Under the pieces are notes generated by a model. The model did no database searches, had not been told where the DNA came from, and saw nothing but the letters and a program-made list of their open reading frames with translations. A stretch of DNA of 42,961 nt, taken from Bacteroidota bacterium (GTDB taxonomy: Bacteria; Bacteroidota; Bacteroidia; Flavobacteriales_E; Vicingaceae). The translations under genes and the position numbers were made by a program. Positions 41,511 to 42,961 of the stretch are shown here, in pieces. The stretch is taken from positions 1-42,961 of the forward strand of contig JACPDX010000057.1 of assembly GCA_016183805.1 (NCBI GenBank). Reading direction: 5' to 3'. The number at the start of each line of letters is the position of its first letter. The stretch's first letter is position 1.

Positions 41511-41861
41511 TTAATTTCCACCTCCAGTAGCTTTTCCTTTTGTGGTTTTAACTTTTTGATGGACTTTTTTATTGTGTTTTGCTCTGGCTTTTTGCGATTC
41601 CGCTTGTTTTTTCTTCAATTCTTTTTCTTCTTTTTTAGCCATCTTTTTAGGATTATCAGCGTCTTTATTTTCTTTACGAGCTTCTTCGGCATACTGAACA
41701 CTCATCGGTTTATTTCTTCGAACTCCAGTATCGTAATGACCCTGTTTTTTGTTTTTGGTGGTTCTTCCTTGAAACATGTTGTTTTGATCTAACTTTTTAC
41801 TACACGAAAAAGACATTATTACCAAAATAACAAGGGGAAATATTTTTATGTATCTGTTCAT
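41511..41861 (-). CDS. Small basic lipoprotein, unknown function
   Basis: This 116-residue protein has a lipoprotein signal ending in FSC (C20), then SKKLDQNNMFQG and a lysine-rich tail (KKMAKKEEKELKKKQAESQKARAKHNKK) ending in GKATGGGN. It is almost certainly lipid-anchored and highly basic, which would favour contact with peptidoglycan or nucleic acid. It lies downstream of a SCO-like gene but is separated from it by a strong inverted repeat. Coding strand is supported by the lipobox; the overlapping plus-strand frame at 41475-41792 is F/S-rich noise. Confidence 0.72.
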   Translation of the reverse strand: MNRYIKIFPLVILVIMSFSCSKKLDQNNMFQGRTTKNKKQGHYDTGVRRNKPMSVQYAEEARKENKDADNPKKMAKKEEKELKKKQAESQKARAKHNKKVHQKVKTTKGKATGGGN

Positions 41862-41879
41862 TTTAATTAAAAAATTAGA

Positions 41880-41922
41880 AATTAGAAATTGGAGATTAAT
41901 TTCAAATCTCTAATTTCTAATT
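41880..41922. terminator. Inverted intergenic repeat (bidirectional terminator)
   Basis: AATTAGAAATTGGAGATT (41880-41897) and AATCTCTAATTTCTAATT (41905-41922) form an 18-bp stem with one G-T pair and a 7-nt loop. It separates the SCO and lipoprotein genes on the minus strand. A single related copy lies at 37985-38013. Confidence 0.75.
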
Positions 41923-41923
41923 A

Positions 41924-42568
41924 TTATTCATATTCATTCAATAACGTATTTATATCGTTAATTAGTCTGTCAACATCATTTTCTGATGTTCCATCGTAAA
42001 AACCTCTGATGCGTTTTTCTTTATCAATCAACACAAAATTTTCGGTATGAATAAAATCATCAACGCCGCCATCTCCTTCTGTTATTGCTGCAAAGTAGGT
42101 TTTTCGAGCTAAATCGTAAATCTGTTTTTTATCGCCGGTTACTAAGTTCCATTTATTAGCGTTTATATTATGTTTTGTGGCGTATTCTTTTAAAACAGGA
42201 ACAGAATCGTGTTCGGGCATTACGGTATGTGAAAGAAAAAGAATATCGTTATTCGATTTAAACTTATCCACCACTCGTTCCATTTGTTTCGTCATTTTTG
42301 GACAAATGGTCGGGCAAGTAACAAAAAAGAAATCGGCAACATAAATTTTATCTTCATAATCTTTTTCAGTAATTGTTTTACCATCTTGGTTGGTTAAACT
42401 AAAACTACCCACTCGATGGAGTTTTGTTACTCCTTGCACGGATTCATCGACTAATTTTGGGTTAATATCAGAAGGATTAAAAACAGGAAGGACTTTTGGT
42501 TTGATTAAAAAATATGCAATAACCATTCCTATTACTACAATTATAATTGCCGGGATTAATCGTTTCAT
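41924..42568 (-). CDS. SCO family copper/thiol protein
   Basis: A 214-residue protein with an N-terminal TM anchor (about 4-22) and a thioredoxin-like fold with the Sco metal motif C85-x3-C89 (FVTCPTICPKM) and the later histidine H174 (DDFIHTENFVLID). SCO proteins deliver Cu to cytochrome c oxidase CuA or act as thiol oxidoreductases. It is immediately preceded by a thioredoxin-like gene, overlapping by 4 bases (ATGA), supporting a redox/maturation operon. It ends 2 bases before the intergenic repeat. Confidence 0.92.
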   Translation of the reverse strand: MKRLIPAIIIVVIGMVIAYFLIKPKVLPVFNPSDINPKLVDESVQGVTKLHRVGSFSLTNQDGKTITEKDYEDKIYVADFFFVTCPTICPKMTKQMERVVDKFKSNNDILFLSHTVMPEHDSVPVLKEYATKHNINANKWNLVTGDKKQIYDLARKTYFAAITEGDGGVDDFIHTENFVLIDKEKRIRGFYDGTSENDVDRLINDINTLLNEYE

Positions 42569-42961
42569 TTTTTACTGTTCATCCTTTGTTCCAAAACTTG
42601 TTGAAGCAATTCGGTGTCTAATTTTTTACCGATAATTATTTTATCCTTATCCAACAAATAAATTTGTGGTGTTGTAAAAATATCATACGTTTTACTGTAA
42701 TTTAAACTTTTTACATCTGTTAACCCAGACAAAACATATTCATTTACTTTTTGTTGGTCCTTATAAACTTCTTGAGGTACGGCAACATTAATAAAATCTA
42801 ATTTATGTTCTACAATAAACTTTTTCCAAGCATCGTCGTGATTAGAACTTACGGCATAAACAGCTATGTTTTTATCTTTAATGGTTTCATAATACGTTGC
42901 CAATTTTGGCAATTCTTTTTTACAATGTCCACACTCCGGATCCCAAAAAACTAATACCGTA
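42565..42961 (-). CDS. Thioredoxin-like (TlpA/redoxin) protein, 5' partial
   Basis: The frame stays open to the window edge on the minus strand, so the N-terminus is missing. The visible part starts TVLVFWDPECGHCKKELP, with the redox pair CGHC, followed by a typical thioredoxin-fold body (VYAVSSNHDDAWKKFI, YDIFTTPQIYLLDKD) and C-terminal helix. Bacteroidota homologues often carry a DUF5106-like N-terminal domain. A start at TTG 42912 would exclude the active site and is rejected. It overlaps the SCO gene by 4 bases (ATGA), so the two are probably co-translated. Confidence 0.9.
   Translation of the reverse strand, partial: TVLVFWDPECGHCKKELPKLATYYETIKDKNIAVYAVSSNHDDAWKKFIVEHKLDFINVAVPQEVYKDQQKVNEYVLSGLTDVKSLNYSKTYDIFTTPQIYLLDKDKIIIGKKLDTELLQQVLEQRMNSKK

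Noticed and set aside
41475-41792. Plus-strand F/S-rich frame
   Set aside because: It is the complement of the lysine-rich lipoprotein, which has a clear lipobox; no start signal supports the plus frame.

Overview
The window comes from a strongly AT-rich member of the Bacteroidota, probably a Flavobacteriia-like lineage. The evidence is type IX secretion (T9SS) C-terminal sorting domains, a PorP/SprF protein, PorE-like OmpA proteins, the short RpoD typical of the phylum, and promoters with the Bacteroidota -7 element TAnnTTTG. No rRNA, tRNA, CRISPR array, insertion sequence or prophage was seen. 44 protein genes are listed, one interrupted and two running off the window ends.

Region 1 (1-19.1 kb, with an associated tail to 21.6 kb) is an accessory envelope and stress island. 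It holds a multistep phosphorelay operon (receiver, hybrid histidine kinase, Hpt, receiver), two paralogous PorE-like OmpA proteins, two ice-binding-like (DUF3494) T9SS proteins, a PorP/SprF partner and a 21-cysteine copper-binding-type protein. It also holds CsbD, two nearly identical small tail-anchored proteins, an AI-2E-type permease, a degenerate receiver, outer-membrane barrels and a lipoprotein. An lmo0937/YtxH/holin-like group follows. Ten promoters here share one architecture: two direct half-sites RTRYAAC exactly 21 bp apart, the second at a fixed distance from a -7 element that usually starts with C instead of T. This looks like one activator-controlled regulon that includes its own signalling operon. 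No DNA-binding output protein is encoded in the window.

Region 2 (21.8-26.4 kb) is core: HtrA protease, RpoD, glyceraldehyde-3-phosphate dehydrogenase and a HEAT-repeat protein. Region 3 (26.5-31.8 kb) is a six-gene operon of exported proteins of unknown function, with a DUF6175-type protein, a paralogous pair and a terminal outer-membrane barrel. It is closed by a very strong terminator.

Region 4 (31.8-42.9 kb) is mixed core and housekeeping: S41 protease, DUF1573 protein, a secreted PHB-depolymerase-like esterase, formate-THF ligase, DUF3820, NlpC/P60 peptidase, thiolase, a PgpH-type HD phosphodiesterase, a small lipoprotein, a SCO protein and a truncated thioredoxin-like protein.

The most notable points are the ten-promoter regulon, the phosphorelay without an output domain, a large T9SS adhesin cut by a stop codon created by a 15-bp in-frame deletion inside its tandem repeats, a repeated 45-nt in-frame leader on three genes, and the uncharacterised exported-protein operon.
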